A stretch of DNA of 64,000 nt from Lytechinus pictus (GCF_037042905.1 NC_087253.1:18079501-18143500), one strand, 5' to 3'. Counted from the first letter of the stretch, positions 42,028 through 53,424 are shown. The notes: a model not told the origin generated them from the letters alone. Translations and numbers: made by a program.

Positions 42028-42545
42028 AATTATTTTGCCTATTGTTGCATTTTTTTGTTTAATGGGTGGGTAGGATGGGGAGATTTTTTTTTCTTGCCAT
42101 GCGTTTAATTAAGTTTTGTGTATATTTATGTACTTGTTTTATATGCATGTATTTATGTTTTAAAGGACCCCACGTAGAAAACAGTGGTATTTTATTAATA
42201 CCGCTGAAATGGGTCATCCTCCATATAATATGTACGTTATGTTAAATTGAGCATGTATATATTTATTTTTTTTATATGGAAATAAATACAAACTATACAA
42301 ACATAGGCCCTGAGCAAATTATGTTTCATAAAAATATGAATAAATATTTCTTTCATAACATAACATAATATATGATATGATATAGCATATTATAATGTAC
42401 AATAATTTCTTCTTTCCCGCTACTTTTCTCTTCCTCCCCTCCCCCTTTCTCCTTTGCCCCCCCCCCCCCCCGTAGCTACGCCACTGATTATAGCTTTGAT
42501 CAAACTAAGATCTGTATTGTGCTAAATGGACAGAAGAAGATTGAG

Positions 42546-42805
42546 GTAGGTATATTGAACAATTATGTATTTTGACTATTTTCCAAAGATATCATTCCTG
42601 TATCTGTTTTTATTTACATGTATATATATATTTTTGAATTTACACTGACATGTTATCATGAACCCGTAAATCTACCATATATTGAACATGTCAAAGGTTG
42701 TTGGGAATTCCCAGTCACTAAAAATAGTCTGATTTTGAAATCGAATTCGTAAACAACTCTAAATTTGCACACGATTCAGTACCCCACCATTATGAATTGA
42801 TACAG
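42546..42805. repeat. Partial, internally deleted third copy of the tandem unit
   Basis: TTGACTATTTTCCAAAGATATC, then CCCGTAAATCTACCATATATTGA, then directly TCAAAGGTTGTTGGGAATTC and GATTCAGTACCCCACCATTA. Compared with units A and B about 230 bp in the middle are missing, including most of the candidate minus-strand exon. Confidence 0.7.
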
Positions 42806-42900
42806 CCATTTCGATTGTGCTAGACTACACCCCGGACAACATTATTGGTTTGATCAAACTGAGATCTATATCGTTTTAAACGGAAATAAGGAAGACCGCG
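42806..42900 (+). CDS. Candidate exon, intact duplicate (FDQT exon)
   Basis: A 95-bp exon after acceptor TTGATACAG and before donor GCG/GTAAGT; one base, 31 codons, one base. Peptide: HFDCARLHPGQHYWFDQTEI, then YIVLNGNKEDR. The older copy at 38,908-42,545 keeps FDQT and IVLNG with silent changes, the best sign that this is coding. The acceptor lacks a strong pyrimidine tract. Function unknown. Confidence 0.45.
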
Positions 42901-43001
42901 GTAAGTAAATTAAACTGTACATACATCTACTAAAATTATATTTCCATCCATTTTCCCGTTTTTTGTCACAAATGTAATAGGCCTATTTTCATGTCTATCA
43001 G

Positions 43002-43054
43002 GATATCTTCCAGATCAGAAAACTATTGGGTTTGAAATCACACACGTTTGTTGA
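43002..43054 (+). CDS. Candidate terminal exon following the FDQT exon
   Basis: After a 101-bp intron with a good acceptor (CCTATTTTCATGTCTATCAG) the phase left by the previous exon gives GYLPDQKTIGFEITHVC and a TGA at 43,052. Another phase (DIFQIRKLLGLKSHTFVEAS...) stays open longer but does not match the upstream exon phase. No polyadenylation signal was located with confidence. Confidence 0.3.
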
Positions 43055-44757
43055 AGCTAGTGGCCAGTGCAATGGTTATATTATTTTCAACGTTATTGTA
43101 TGTTGATTTTAGTTGCTAATTCTTGTCAAACCTTACACATGGTCAGTGAAGAAATTATGACGTTGGAGTAAAGGAAGTGAAATGATCGAAAATATAACAT
43201 TAACAACGCCATTTGGGAGAACCAGATTTGTTTGTCAGCCCGGAAGTATCTAAATCTTGATAAATAGCCTACCCTACAAATGGGTGTGGCAAGTGAGGAA
43301 GTTATGTTAGAGCTGGATGAAGTGGGAAAAGCTTTGTATATTGGCAAATTTTTCTTTCGCTAGGTCCAAGATCCACTCTTAAAAATCTAAGAAGCTTTCT
43401 TTGTCCTGTATTGGAAGACATATTTTTTAGAGAAGCAGATAATGGTTCTAAACATCTTTTTAGAACCGTTTGGGGGTTCTAAAATAACTATTTAGTTCTT
43501 TATACACCCTATGCTGGTGTAAAGAATCCCATAAGTTGTATAAAGAACCTAAAAGGTTTCCTTTTACAACAACAAAATACGAGTCAAAGAAAGGTTATGA
43601 AATTCGCAAAAAAGTACACATTGTAGTTTCCTCATAACTATAAGGTAAACATGCCATAAATACTATAGATAATATACAGAAAATGGTATTTGCCGGAATT
43701 TTCATGTTTATATTTTTATGCGAATAATCATTAACAAGGGGAAGGGGGTTTAGGGTGATTGGGCAACCACCAACATGACCAAGGTCATGTAGATGAACCG
43801 AGACGGAAGTATATAGTGGTAATTGTGATAGTGAAAGGAAGGATGGGAAAAAGTCGCATATAATTTGGTATAGTTTTCAAATTCCTTTTCATTTTTCTCT
43901 CCTTCCATTGTCCATTTTCCATACATTTGTTTTACTCCAGGATAGTGGGTCCTATCCTAGAAACTTGAATTGTGCTCCTTAAAAATGTATCCTCTTTAAA
44001 GGTAAATGCTAGTTTTGGTAACGATATCAAAATGAGTTCGTACAGAATCCAATGAAATGACCACAAAAGTGTCTGTTTGTATAAATAAAACGTATGTGCC
44101 AATGGATTCTGGAAGAAATTGTGTAATTGCTGAGAAATCAGCAAATAAGCAAAGGATTCGGGTAGACCTAGCGTCGGGCATGACATTCAAAGCAATTATG
44201 ATTATACACTGTCCCACGTGCGCTTATCTGTGTTAGGGATCTTCAGTCTGAACATTTTTCAGCGTAGATTTCAAGATTTCACGAAGTTCAGTTTATGCAA
44301 CTGTACCAGATCTAGATCCTCGATCATATACTGACAATTAAGCCTTGTTTTACAGACTTTCTCATGAAATCAGTGTTTACTGCAACTACTGGAATTTCTC
44401 TTTAAAGGCGATAATTTCCCCCATGCTACCCCCCCCCCCCGGCCCCCGCTCTCATGATCTTTTTTGCTATATATTTCTCTTCCCTTTCCTTCCTAATAAT
44501 AATTATCATTATGCTCCTCCTTCCCCATTATATTACCCTTTCATTATTTTTCCCAATTTTTAGGGATGGGCTCTGAGGCAGGGTGAGTATGGGATGGGGG
44601 GGGGGGCAAGGGCGGGGCATGATCAGACAGTGAAGGCTATGGAAAATATTTTCTAAGTCAAGTAGCTCACATTCAGAGTTTTAATTTAACCATAGCTTAC
44701 CCTCTTTAATGTTGATGTAAGTCAAACGATGCTTTAAATTATTTCATTGTATTTATT
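43055..44757. other. Intergenic region upstream of the TRIM gene
   Basis: A GGTTCTAAA-type inverted-repeat patch at 43,440-43,560 (GGTTCTAAACATC, TTTAGAACCGTTT, AAGAACCTAAAAGG) looks like a decayed MITE. Poly-C at about 44,431 and poly-G at about 44,598. The short frames here have no splice or domain support. Confidence 0.4.
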
Positions 44758-44784
44758 TTGCAGTATTCATGTCGAATTCTAACC
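44755..44784 (+). promoter_or_regulatory. Splice acceptor in the TRIM 5' UTR
   Basis: TTGTATTTATTTTGCAG ends at 44,763, 22 bases before the ATG, so the mRNA likely has a non-coding first exon upstream and the whole protein in one coding exon. A frame extending to 44,758 would use TTG, inside this acceptor, and is not the start. Confidence 0.6.
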
Positions 44785-46662
44785 ATGGCAGACGCAGTGA
44801 TTGCCAAGTCCCAGAGTATGCAGTGTCCTGTATGTCGTTCTACCTTTACTGATCCCAGGATCCTATCATGTTCTCACACTTTCTGCAAGACTTGCTTGGA
44901 AAACCTCTTGGAGTGCCATGGTAACTGCCAGATCCGATGCCCTGTCTGCAGAGCTGTAACGCAGGCCCCAAACCAAGATGTCGGCAAACTACAGGTAAAT
45001 ATTTCCTTGAAGAGTCTAATAGAGGACACGAAGGACCATCCTCAGATTTGCACTAATTGTAAATCCGATGAGAAACCCCATGCTGATGTTTACTGCCAAG
45101 ACTGTGGCAAGTATCTCTGCACCTCTTGTCTTCATACGCACTCTCAATGGGGAGACTTCATCGGTCATGACGTCATCGCCATGAGTGAGATCTCATCAGG
45201 AAAGGTTTCTGTACGTAGATACCGCAAATGCAGCAAACACCCGAAGGAAGATGATGAGTTCTTCTGTTCCACCTGCAGGAGATTCACATGCTACAGGTGT
45301 GTTGCTATTAAACATAAAGAGGAGGGGCATCAGGTCATCGAGGGAGCTGCTTATGAGGTCAAACACATGAAGAGCATCGAAGACCAAAAATCAAAGGTGG
45401 CCATGAAACGATCACGCTTTCAGAAGTACATTGATTTCATAGATGAACAGACGAAAAGCGTTGGCATTGCTAAGAAACAGCGCACAGGTGCCATTCACAA
45501 AACATACATTGAAGCAGTCCAGCAGTTGAAAGCAAAGAGAAAAAGGCTACTTAGAGAAGATACAGAAATAACTAAAAGAGTAGAGAAAGAACTGGAAAGC
45601 CTGAAGACATCGGCTCAGAAGAACATCACTCAGTTGACGACCATTGCTGACATGGTAACCAATAGAACAAAGATTCCATTAGATATGGACACTCTGGCTG
45701 CACACGACACTCTATGTGAAGAGTTACGAGAGGTCTTTGATCAAAAGGATCCTGACTACGAGCAGCCGAGGAAATCAAGCAAGAAGGGGAAATGTGTATT
45801 TAAGAGAAACATTGGAAAGAATGAGCTAGGCCTTGGTAAGATTTTTAATGCAGTTGACACGAACATCGCTTTTTCTACTGAGGATAGCATGAACGCCATG
45901 GTACGTACACCAGACGGTATGATGGCAGTAGGATGTGCTACAGGTGGCCTGAATATCTTCTCTGCTGATGGTAAACTTCAGCAATCAGTTTTGAAGGATG
46001 TTGGAATTTTTGGGGTAGGGTTCCTCTCTGATGGTCGATGTGTTGTGGTTGATACTTCACACAATATTACACTGTACACACCGCATTACAAAAGAATGGA
46101 TGCAAAATTTGGGATTGAAGTTGAAGATGAAGATGAAAGTGAAAATGAAGATGAAGATGAAAGTGAAAATGAAGATGAAGTTGAATGTGAGTGTACATTA
46201 TATGATCTCACTGTTGATGGTGATGATCTGATCTATGTGTGCCACAGCGAATTCAAGACGATCCAGGTATTTTCAACAGCAGGTGGGCAAGCAGTCAGTG
46301 AGATACCATGCAACGGGTATGAACCTTGGCAAATCACTAGTTACCATGGTTCTCTGATCACTACATCAGTTGATACTATCAGATTGATAGACAAACAGGG
46401 TGCTGTACAACATGAATTAAAGAAACCGGGTAGTCACCTTTACGCTGCTGTATCTCAATGGGATACAATCTTGATAGCCAAGGTGAAGCTTGGTGAAGGT
46501 TTGGTGAGCATTGACGAGTATACATATGAACTAAGGCGCATCCGAAACCTTGTTAATAATTACAAGATTGAGAAGCCAAAAAGACGTTGGTACTACCTCC
46601 AGCAGTACCGATCAGGAGAGATCGCCTTCTGCACCCCGAGTAGTCTCTATATATTGAACTAA
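44785..46662 (+). CDS. TRIM-family RING-type E3 ubiquitin ligase
   Basis: 625 residues in a single coding exon; ATG at 44,785 in a good context (AACCATGG). RING finger C3HC4 at about 14-55 (CPVC, CSHTFCKTC, CPVC). B-box 1 at about 85-130 (CTNC...YCQDCGKYLCTSC...GHDV). B-box 2 at about 149-185 (CSKH...FFCSTCRRFTCYRC...GH). A basic coiled coil follows, about 190-310. The C-terminal half, about 360-625, has repeated beta-strand segments (VRTPDGMMAVGCATGGLNIF, FLSDGRCVVVDTS) like an NHL/beta-propeller, interrupted near 447-470 by an acidic Glu-Asp-Ser-Asn repeat. The protein should transfer ubiquitin to substrates bound by its C-terminus. Sea urchins and other marine invertebrates have many such genes, some in innate immunity; which orthologue is unclear. 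Confidence 0.93.
   Translation: MADAVIAKSQSMQCPVCRSTFTDPRILSCSHTFCKTCLENLLECHGNCQIRCPVCRAVTQAPNQDVGKLQVNISLKSLIEDTKDHPQICTNCKSDEKPHADVYCQDCGKYLCTSCLHTHSQWGDFIGHDVIAMSEISSGKVSVRRYRKCSKHPKEDDEFFCSTCRRFTCYRCVAIKHKEEGHQVIEGAAYEVKHMKSIEDQKSKVAMKRSRFQKYIDFIDEQTKSVGIAKKQRTGAIHKTYIEAVQQLKAKRKRLLREDTEITKRVEKELESLKTSAQKNITQLTTIADMVTNRTKIPLDMDTLAAHDTLCEELREVFDQKDPDYEQPRKSSKKGKCVFKRNIGKNELGLGKIFNAVDTNIAFSTEDSMNAMVRTPDGMMAVGCATGGLNIFSADGKLQQSVLKDVGIFGVGFLSDGRCVVVDTSHNITLYTPHYKRMDAKFGIEVEDEDESENEDEDESENEDEVECECTLYDLTVDGDDLIYVCHSEFKTIQVFSTAGGQAVSEIPCNGYEPWQITSYHGSLITTSVDTIRLIDKQGAVQHELKKPGSHLYAAVSQWDTILIAKVKLGEGLVSIDEYTYELRRIRNLVNNYKIEKPKRRWYYLQQYRSGEIAFCTPSSLYILN
46116..46192 (+). repeat. In-frame tandem repeat coding an acidic loop in the TRIM protein
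   Basis: GAAGATGAAGATGAAAGTGA and AATGAAGATGAAG units repeat in frame, giving alternating Glu-Asp, Glu-Ser and Glu-Asn. The repeat probably forms an unstructured loop between propeller blades and could vary in length between alleles. Confidence 0.8.
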
Positions 46663-47689
46663 AAACCATGGACTACACCAACTCTGATGCAAAGTATGTT
46701 TTCACTATCTCGTATAAGGGGCCGATATAATATCACTTATTTTCCCTTTTGCGTTTTGAGTATACGTGGTGTACATTTTATATAAATATAGTATAAGAGA
46801 TCTCTTTCTGCACACCTGATAGACTCTATGTCTTCCACTCAGGGGTGGTTATACAGGGGTTCACCCCCCCTTAATTTGTTAGATACCCATAGCCCCCCTA
46901 ACATTTTTGAACACCTTTTTTCTTTTCTTTTTGCTTGTCACATTTTCATTCTGCTCGAAACCCCCACTCCTCCCCCCTTTAAATAAATCCTGCGTACGCT
47001 ACTTTTTCCACCGAAAATAATGGATGACATCAATATTAATGCATGTTGAATGATATCACTGTCTTGGTGAACAATTTAAATGATTTTTTTTGTCTACTCG
47101 CATGAAGGAATTTCAAAGCTTATTACAATTTTTTCATCGTTTTTAATTGGCAGGAACGTCTTTCGAAAATGAAACTTTTTTTACAATGAAAAAAAAAAAA
47201 AAACATGTACTAGTATGTGACCATTCTCTTTTTTACCTTGAACAAGCCATGCATGGATAACAATATAATCATAAAAAAACGTCATCGCATTGTGTCTTTC
47301 TGTTGCTATAAACGACACTTTAACATTTTAATCTATATAAACAAACATTTGATAATTTAGAAGTATTCATTTTCAGTTCAAACAATAGCGTCTCGGATCG
47401 GACGTGAAACTATTCTCCGATGAACAGTATGTCCATATGAAGATTAATTTTCTCTTGGTAAGATTGAAAACTCTTATTCACGTTTCCTTTAAAATTATTT
47501 TCAAAAATAAAAAAAAATCTAAATCATTCTAATCTTTAAGATTTCTATCCCATTTTGATGGGATTTCCACCGTTGTACTTGTTTTATTCACATGATTCAC
47601 TGGCTTCATTCAATTCATTTTGATATGTGACAAAATCATTCTACCAGTTATTTAAAAGAGTGTGTTAATATCATAAACAATTGTTATTT
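46663..47689. other. Downstream region of the TRIM gene
   Basis: Contains the 3' UTR (end not fixed; AATAAA-like TAAATAAATCC near 46,981). A patch with C tracts and TGCGTACGCTAC at 46,855-47,005 resembles a decayed hAT-type MITE. A-rich runs follow. No gene. Confidence 0.4.
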
Positions 47690-50560
47690 CATTTGGTATT
47701 ACAGGTACGGAAATCATGTATATAAGAAGGAATATACATATAACTCCATTAGTCATGTTAGTAACGGAGAATAATTTTATATTTTATATTCTACATTTTA
47801 TATGTTCTGCCTATTTTGTGGCTGCTTGTGATACTTCTATTTTGAATATGAAACACAGCTTATTTTATCTTGGATGATCAGATATCGAAAATATAATTGT
47901 GTTTAACGGCTTATTCCTATTCTATTCCAGTAGATACTTTACGTAAATTTAAGTTTGATATTCACCATGTTATTTGTTTTGTCTATATTTATGGCTGCTT
48001 GCGATGTCGTAATATGTGAATATTATGAATAAGAATCAAAACATATTCATACGGGGTTACAGGTGTGGAAAACATAATCTGATAGAATGTAATATAATGT
48101 GCATTATATACATGTATATTACACCAGTATAATCAATGAGTATCTTTTATAGCTGCCTGCGAAATTCTAACAATACAATATGAATATTATAAGAATCAAA
48201 ATTATTTCATTTGGGAGTATAACGAAAATGATGACATTTTTCAATACTTTACGTAATCTTAAATTTCATACTCAACCTGTCATATCTGTTTTATGGCTGC
48301 TTGCGATACCGTAATACGTAAACATGATAAATAACATTCGAAATTTATTTCATTTGGGATTGCAGGTGTGGAAAGCATGTATTTATAACGTGGTATATCT
48401 ATCTATCAGTATATTACTTTATACAATTATCAATAACTACACTTGTCTTTACTACAGGTTAACCTAAATTTCATACTCATACACGTTATATCTGTTTTAA
48501 TGTTTTTGTGACTGCGTGTGATATCATGATAATGTGATATTATGAATAATAATTGAGTTGGGATTATAGAAAAGAAAATTGTGTATAACTAGAAATATAT
48601 AAAGTAACACACATTAGGGGAAAAAACATAAATGTGTGATGATTACAAAAAAACTAAAAAATTGATTTTCAAAGGGTAGTCTTTTTGTGTGTTCTTTTAT
48701 GTATGGCTCGTTGCGATATTGCTACATTTTTTACATTATAAATGGAAATCATTTAAGGAATAGGCCTTAAGTACAATGTTGTATCATTACATACTTACTA
48801 CTTGAATAGTTATGATTTTTAGTACCACAATAAATGCGTTAGGTGATCCGAGAGAAATATTGAAATGTTTACAAACTTCATAATATTTTTATTTCACAAT
48901 TTTTTTTACGAGTGTAATCAGTCGAAGAAAATTAGGCTAATTTTTTGTTCAGATAGTTATTATTTCATTTTAATAAGCGTGTATTGAGAATATATTTAAT
49001 TGAACGAAATGTTACTTTTGTTTTTTCACTTTCGATTTTACACTTATATTTTTTCAATACCTTTTTTCCCCAGAAGATTATTTCATTTCAATATAAAAGC
49101 GTGTTTTGAAAATTGTAGGTTGCAAAACATGCATGTTACTTCATTTTTGCACTTTTACATTTTACATTATCATTTTGGAAATACTTTTTTCGGAGAGGGG
49201 GATACTTTAAACTTGAATGTTATATTCTATATGCTAATTGTTTTTTTTTTCTACTGAAGCTTGTAATATAATGATTTGTAGATTTTATTTCTTGGATGCT
49301 TACGATATTACAATAATCGGAATATCATAAATAATGCTTATTTCATTTGGTATTACAGGTGCGGAAATCATGTATATAAGAAGGAATATACATAATTATA
49401 ATTACATTTGTCATGTTAGTAACCGAGAGTAATTTTAGATTTTTATATTCTATATGTTACATGTTATGTCATGGCTGCTTGTAATATTTCTATAATTTGA
49501 ATATGAACCACAGCTTATTTCTTTTAGGATTATCAGATATCTAAAAATATATGTTTAACGGCTTATTCATTTTATAGTAGATACTTTACATAAATTTAAG
49601 TTTGATATTCACCATGTTAATTTTTGTCTATTTTCATGGCTGCTTGCGATAACGTAATATGTAAATATTATAAAATAAGAATCAAAACAAGTATAATCAA
49701 TGTGTAATTTGATATTCTAAAAATATGAATATTATAAGAATCAAACTTATTTCATTTGGGATTATAGGGTATAAAGAAAATGATGACATTATTCAATACT
49801 TTGCGGAATCTTAAATTTCATATTCAACCTGTTGTATCTGTTTTATGGCTGCTTGCGATATCGTAATATGTGATTATGATAAACATGATAAATAAGAATC
49901 AAAGCTTATTTCATTTGGGATTGCAGGTGTGGAAAGCAAGAATTTATAACGTGGTATATCTATCTACCAGTATATTACTTTATACAGTTATACATATTTA
50001 CACTTGTCTTTACTACAGGTTAACCTAAATTTCATACTTAACAGGTTATATCTGCTTTTAATGGTTTTTGTGACTGCGTGCGATATCACGATAACATGGA
50101 TAATGTGATATTATGAATAAGAACAGTAGCTTAGTTGGGATTATAAGAAAGAAAAAATTATATAATAGAATATAACTCGAATTAACGAAAAAACATAAAT
50201 GTGTGATTATTACGTGAGATTTTGATTTTCAAAGGGTAGTCTTTTTTGCCTGTGCTTTTATCTTTGGCTCGTTGCGATATTGCTATATTTTAGCATTATA
50301 AATGAAAATAATTTCTTAGGGAGTAAGTACAATTTTATATCATAACGTACTACTAGAATAGTTATAAATTTTGGACCACAATAAAAGCGTTAAGTGGCCC
50401 GGGAGAAAGGTTTGAATGTATATATACAAACTTTATAATATTTCATTTTTTTCACATTGTAATCGCTCGAGGAAATTAGGCTTTTTTTTGTTCAAATAGT
50501 TCATTTCATTTTAATAGGAGTGTATTAAGAATATCACATTGCAAGACATGTTGCTTTATT
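47690..50560. repeat. Large degenerate tandem array, two units of about 1.6 kb made of about 300-bp subunits
   Basis: The string TTACAGGTACGGAAATCATG...ATATAAGAAGGAATATACAT at 47,700 recurs at 49,354 (GTGCGGAAATCATGTATATA). GGCTCGTTGCGATATTGCTA occurs at 48,705 and 50,264, and AAAACATAAATGTGTGAT at 48,625 and 50,190. Within each unit, ATGGCTGCTTGCGATA.CGTAATA, followed by AATAAGAATCAAA and CATTTGGGATTGCAGG(T/C)GTGGAAA, repeats at about 300-bp spacing. No coding frames: one old duplication of an already tandem repeat. Confidence 0.75.
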
Positions 50561-51108
50561 TCTACACGTGGGACTTTACACTATTAATTAGTAAATACTT
50601 CGTTTGTTTTTATTAGGAGGGAGTGTGTACGAGTGTACATTTCAACTGGTCAGAAGCTGACACTGGCATCTCATTTTAGCGATATTCATGTACGTGCAAA
50701 TGCTATGAAGTAAAAAGGATCGTGTAATGTTTTGGTTTTAAGAACGTAGTTTTCGGCAACAGATTATTTAAATCATTGCTCCAACTGGATGTTTGTTGTT
50801 GGATGTCACATAAATCATGAAGTGAACAAACGTTAATTTTGAAAGTTATGTCTACAGTATTCGTAGAGGACAATTAAGATGGGAATTAGACTGTTTTCTA
50901 ATATTGCAAAGTGGAGAGGCTTTTTTTTTTTTTGGGGGGGGGGGGGCTATCGTGAGATCATAGCACTTAATCCAAAAGAGGATCGAAGTTTAATTTGGAA
51001 AAAAAATCAATTGGTGAAAAAAACTAATCGTGAATGTTGCAGTGACAGTCAAATCCCTGGTATGAACATAAAGGGTATTGATCTTTGTAGAATTGCATGG
51101 TGGAGTTT
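50561..51108. other. Non-coding stretch
   Basis: Poly-T/poly-G tract at about 50,923-50,947. The 77-residue frame here is interrupted in sense by that tract and is not supported. Confidence 0.4.
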
Positions 51109-51311
51109 GTAACGTGGAGGTTTACGGTTCACCATGTGTAGTATGAAGAAGGAAAGGAAATACAGGCAGAAAGATTGAAATGGAAAGACGAGATAGAATG
51201 AACAGAGAAAATTAGATGTATTCTTTTTTTCTCTCTCTCTGTTCATTCTATCTTGTCTTTCCTTCCCTTCTTCATATTACACATGGTGAACCGTAAACAT
51301 TCTCCACGTTA
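51109..51311. mobile_element. Small foldback element, about 200 bp
   Basis: AACGTGGAG..TTTACGGTTCACCATGTGTA on the left and its complement (ACACATGGTGAACCGTAAAC, CTCCACGTT) on the right, with GATAGAATGAACAGAGA paired near the loop and a CT run at the centre. Confidence 0.65.
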
Positions 51312-51638
51312 TGAATGGTATTATTTGCTATCTTAAAGCAGCAAAAAATCAGCCACCTTAAATAGCGCCACCTCACGTCCTCACTCCACTACTGTCATCT
51401 GCCAGCATAATGCAACATTGTGAGGTGGGTAGTCTTGTAACACAGACCCACTTGAATAATGAATGATAACGCATTAATTCACGACTTAATACACTCTTAT
51501 CACACGAATTATGTTACCAGTTAGCAAAACAAGTATTTCCTCCTAAAAACATTTGTTTCTCTATTTGTGTCGCTATTAATTGTTATCTCAAAATGTATAT
51601 ATTTATACTAAGTATTAAATGTTGGTCACCCTTCGAGC

Positions 51639-52241
51639 TTAAAGGGGAATCCAGCTTTGGCCATAAAATGTTGTGTTGGGAAGGAGAAAAATAAACCAAA
51701 CAGAATAGTGAAAGTTTGAAAGAAATCGGACAAGCAATAAGAAAGTTATAGCTGCTTTAAAATTGAGATCACTAATAGTATGTAGATTTCAAATTGGCAA
51801 CTGGGTAAGTAAATTATGACAAGGGGCAAGGACAACTTTCCCATAGGCCATGTACTTTATTATCAGGGATTTGTGGTTTTCTCCTAAGTACCCATTCCCC
51901 TGGGGCAGTAATCTAAATATAACCCAGGTAGTATATTGTTTTATGTCCTCATGAAAAAAAAAAAATAATTTGAAATAAACTTTTGGGAAAAATGACATTT
52001 TAGCCATAATATGTATTGGAGTACATGGAAGAGTAGTCCTTGCCTTACATCACTATGACATCCCATATGCAGCCAATTTGAAGTCTCCATGAGTATAGTG
52101 ATCACCAATATTTACAACTTAAAAAAAATCATAACTTTCTTGTTGTTTGTCCAATATTGTTCAAACTTTCACCTATCAACTTGTCTGATTTTTCTTTTTC
52201 TTATAAAAACAAGTTTTTATTTGGGTTGGATTCCCCTTTAA
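51639..52241. mobile_element. TTAA-ended MITE, 603 bp
   Basis: TTAAAGGGGAATCCA on the left and TTGGATTCCCCTTTAA on the right, with TTAA at both extremes. Inside, GTGAAAGTTTGAA...AATCGGACAAGCAATAAGAAAGTTAT is mirrored by ATAACTTTCTTGTTGTTTGTCCAATATTG...CAAACTTTCAC. Non-coding. Confidence 0.75.
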
Positions 52242-52660
52242 GAAAACTTGAAACATTATTAGTATTCATGACGATGGCGACAAGACAGCCACAGTTACTG
52301 TTTTATAGACCAGTTCGTAGAACACTTTATGGGCAATTTTGGTCATTATGCTAGGCAGATTTCAAGGCAAGATATTATGTAAGCATGCCTTACATAGCAG
52401 GATGAAGAAATTGAATAGATCAGGTGACTAGAATAGCACACCAATGAACACTGAAGGTATGTGTTGCATTTCTACTTTGAATGCAATAGCATGTTGTTAT
52501 AAACAACTTGGCCAAGTATGAATACCAGTTGCGAGTGGACATATTGTTTTGTGTGGACCTAATGAAAAACAAAATTCAAAAGAATATATGAATAATCAAG
52601 AAATGGCTTATATATATGGAAAGGTGCATTTACTATCCTTCAAGAAACATGGAATTTTTA
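52242..52660. other. Non-coding stretch, no feature recognised
   Basis: No repeats or exons that I can support. Confidence 0.4.
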
Positions 52661-52967
52661 CATTTACTACGGTGACGCTCTCTGCAACGCACGGCCAATA
52701 CCTTTGAAAATGCAAGTCAAATCACAATGGAGAGCTGAATGGCTTTTGTGTCGAAAGTTGGTGGACTGGGGCAGCAGATCATCCGAAGATTTGCACCGGA
52801 CGATAATTGCAAATATGTCGTTGTCCAGAGTCAAGAGATTCCGAAGGGATTCCGATGCTGTCCCCGTCCACCAACTTTCGACAGAAGCCGCTCAGCTCTC
52901 CATTGATATTTGACTTGCATTTTCAAAGGAATTGGTGCGTTGTAGAGACTGTCTCCGTAGTAAATGC
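52661..52967. mobile_element. Foldback element, about 307 bp
   Basis: Arms at 52,661-52,775 and 52,855-52,967: CATTTACTACGGTGACGCTC, TTTGAAAATGCAAGTCAAAT, AATGGAGAGCTGA and CGAAAGTTGGTGGAC are all mirrored on the right with scattered mismatches. The short frames on both strands translate the arms and are not genes. Confidence 0.75.
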
Positions 52968-53424
52968 GAAATAATATAGGGCTTATCGGTACTGTATAGA
53001 TTTGATGTAAGGAATAAAATACTCTTTCTTTAAATGACATTGAGTTTGCTTGTGTTTGTTTCCGAATTTAAGGAGTTTATTTTTGCCTAAGTTTTCTTCT
53101 TATTTAATTCCTGACATGACGACCCCTCCCCCAATATAAAATTCAAATACCATATAATCGTAAAATGCCAAAGTTGAATTAAACTACAAACATTTAATGA
53201 ACATCTATCCCATTACGATAAAATCCTTTTTTAATGTATTCACTATTTAGTCATTATTGTTTCTTTATTTCCTTTTTTTTTTTTTTTCTTTCTTTCATTT
53301 TGTTTCATTTTTTTTGGGGGTAGAGGGAAGCAAAGACCAACGATGGCTATAAATGTATATGTATGTGAATATTGGTGAGTGTGAGGGGGTACGTGCTTGT
53401 GGGGGTGTGATCTTCGGATACATT
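52968..53424. other. Non-coding stretch with T-rich tract
   Basis: A T-rich run at about 53,270-53,310. Nothing coding. Confidence 0.4.

Larger units (their letters stand above)
38951..42486. mobile_element. hAT-type element, 3.5 kb, 8-bp TSD, filled with other repeats
   Basis: The left end CAGTTGCGTACCGTGG and the complemented right end CAGTGGCGTAGCTACGG are hAT-like termini, each followed inward by a long G tract (or C tract). ATTATAGC is at 38943-38950 and 42487-42494. Inside are degenerate tandem units (39,000-39,600), a foldback MITE (39,601-40,183), two LINE pieces (to about 41,180) and the second GGGGTTAGG element (41,214-42,027). No hAT transposase was recognised, so it moved with an enzyme supplied elsewhere. 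Confidence 0.8.
38908..42545 (+). pseudogene. Duplicated exon killed by a stop codon and a hAT insertion
   Basis: Joining 38,908-38,950 to 42,495-42,545 (hAT and one duplication omitted) gives a peptide parallel to the exon at 42,806-42,900: HFDCARLHPV, then a stop (TAA where the other copy has CAA), then HYSFDQTKICIVLNGQKK, before a GTAGGT donor. Relative to the intact copy the IVLNG codons differ only at silent positions, suggesting both were once under protein-level selection. The split by the hAT-type element at an 8-bp duplication came on top of, or after, the stop. Confidence 0.55.

Noticed and set aside
44758..44784. Upstream TTG start for the TRIM protein
   Set aside because: It lies in a splice acceptor; the ATG at 44,785 has a good context and places the RING at the usual distance from the N-terminus.
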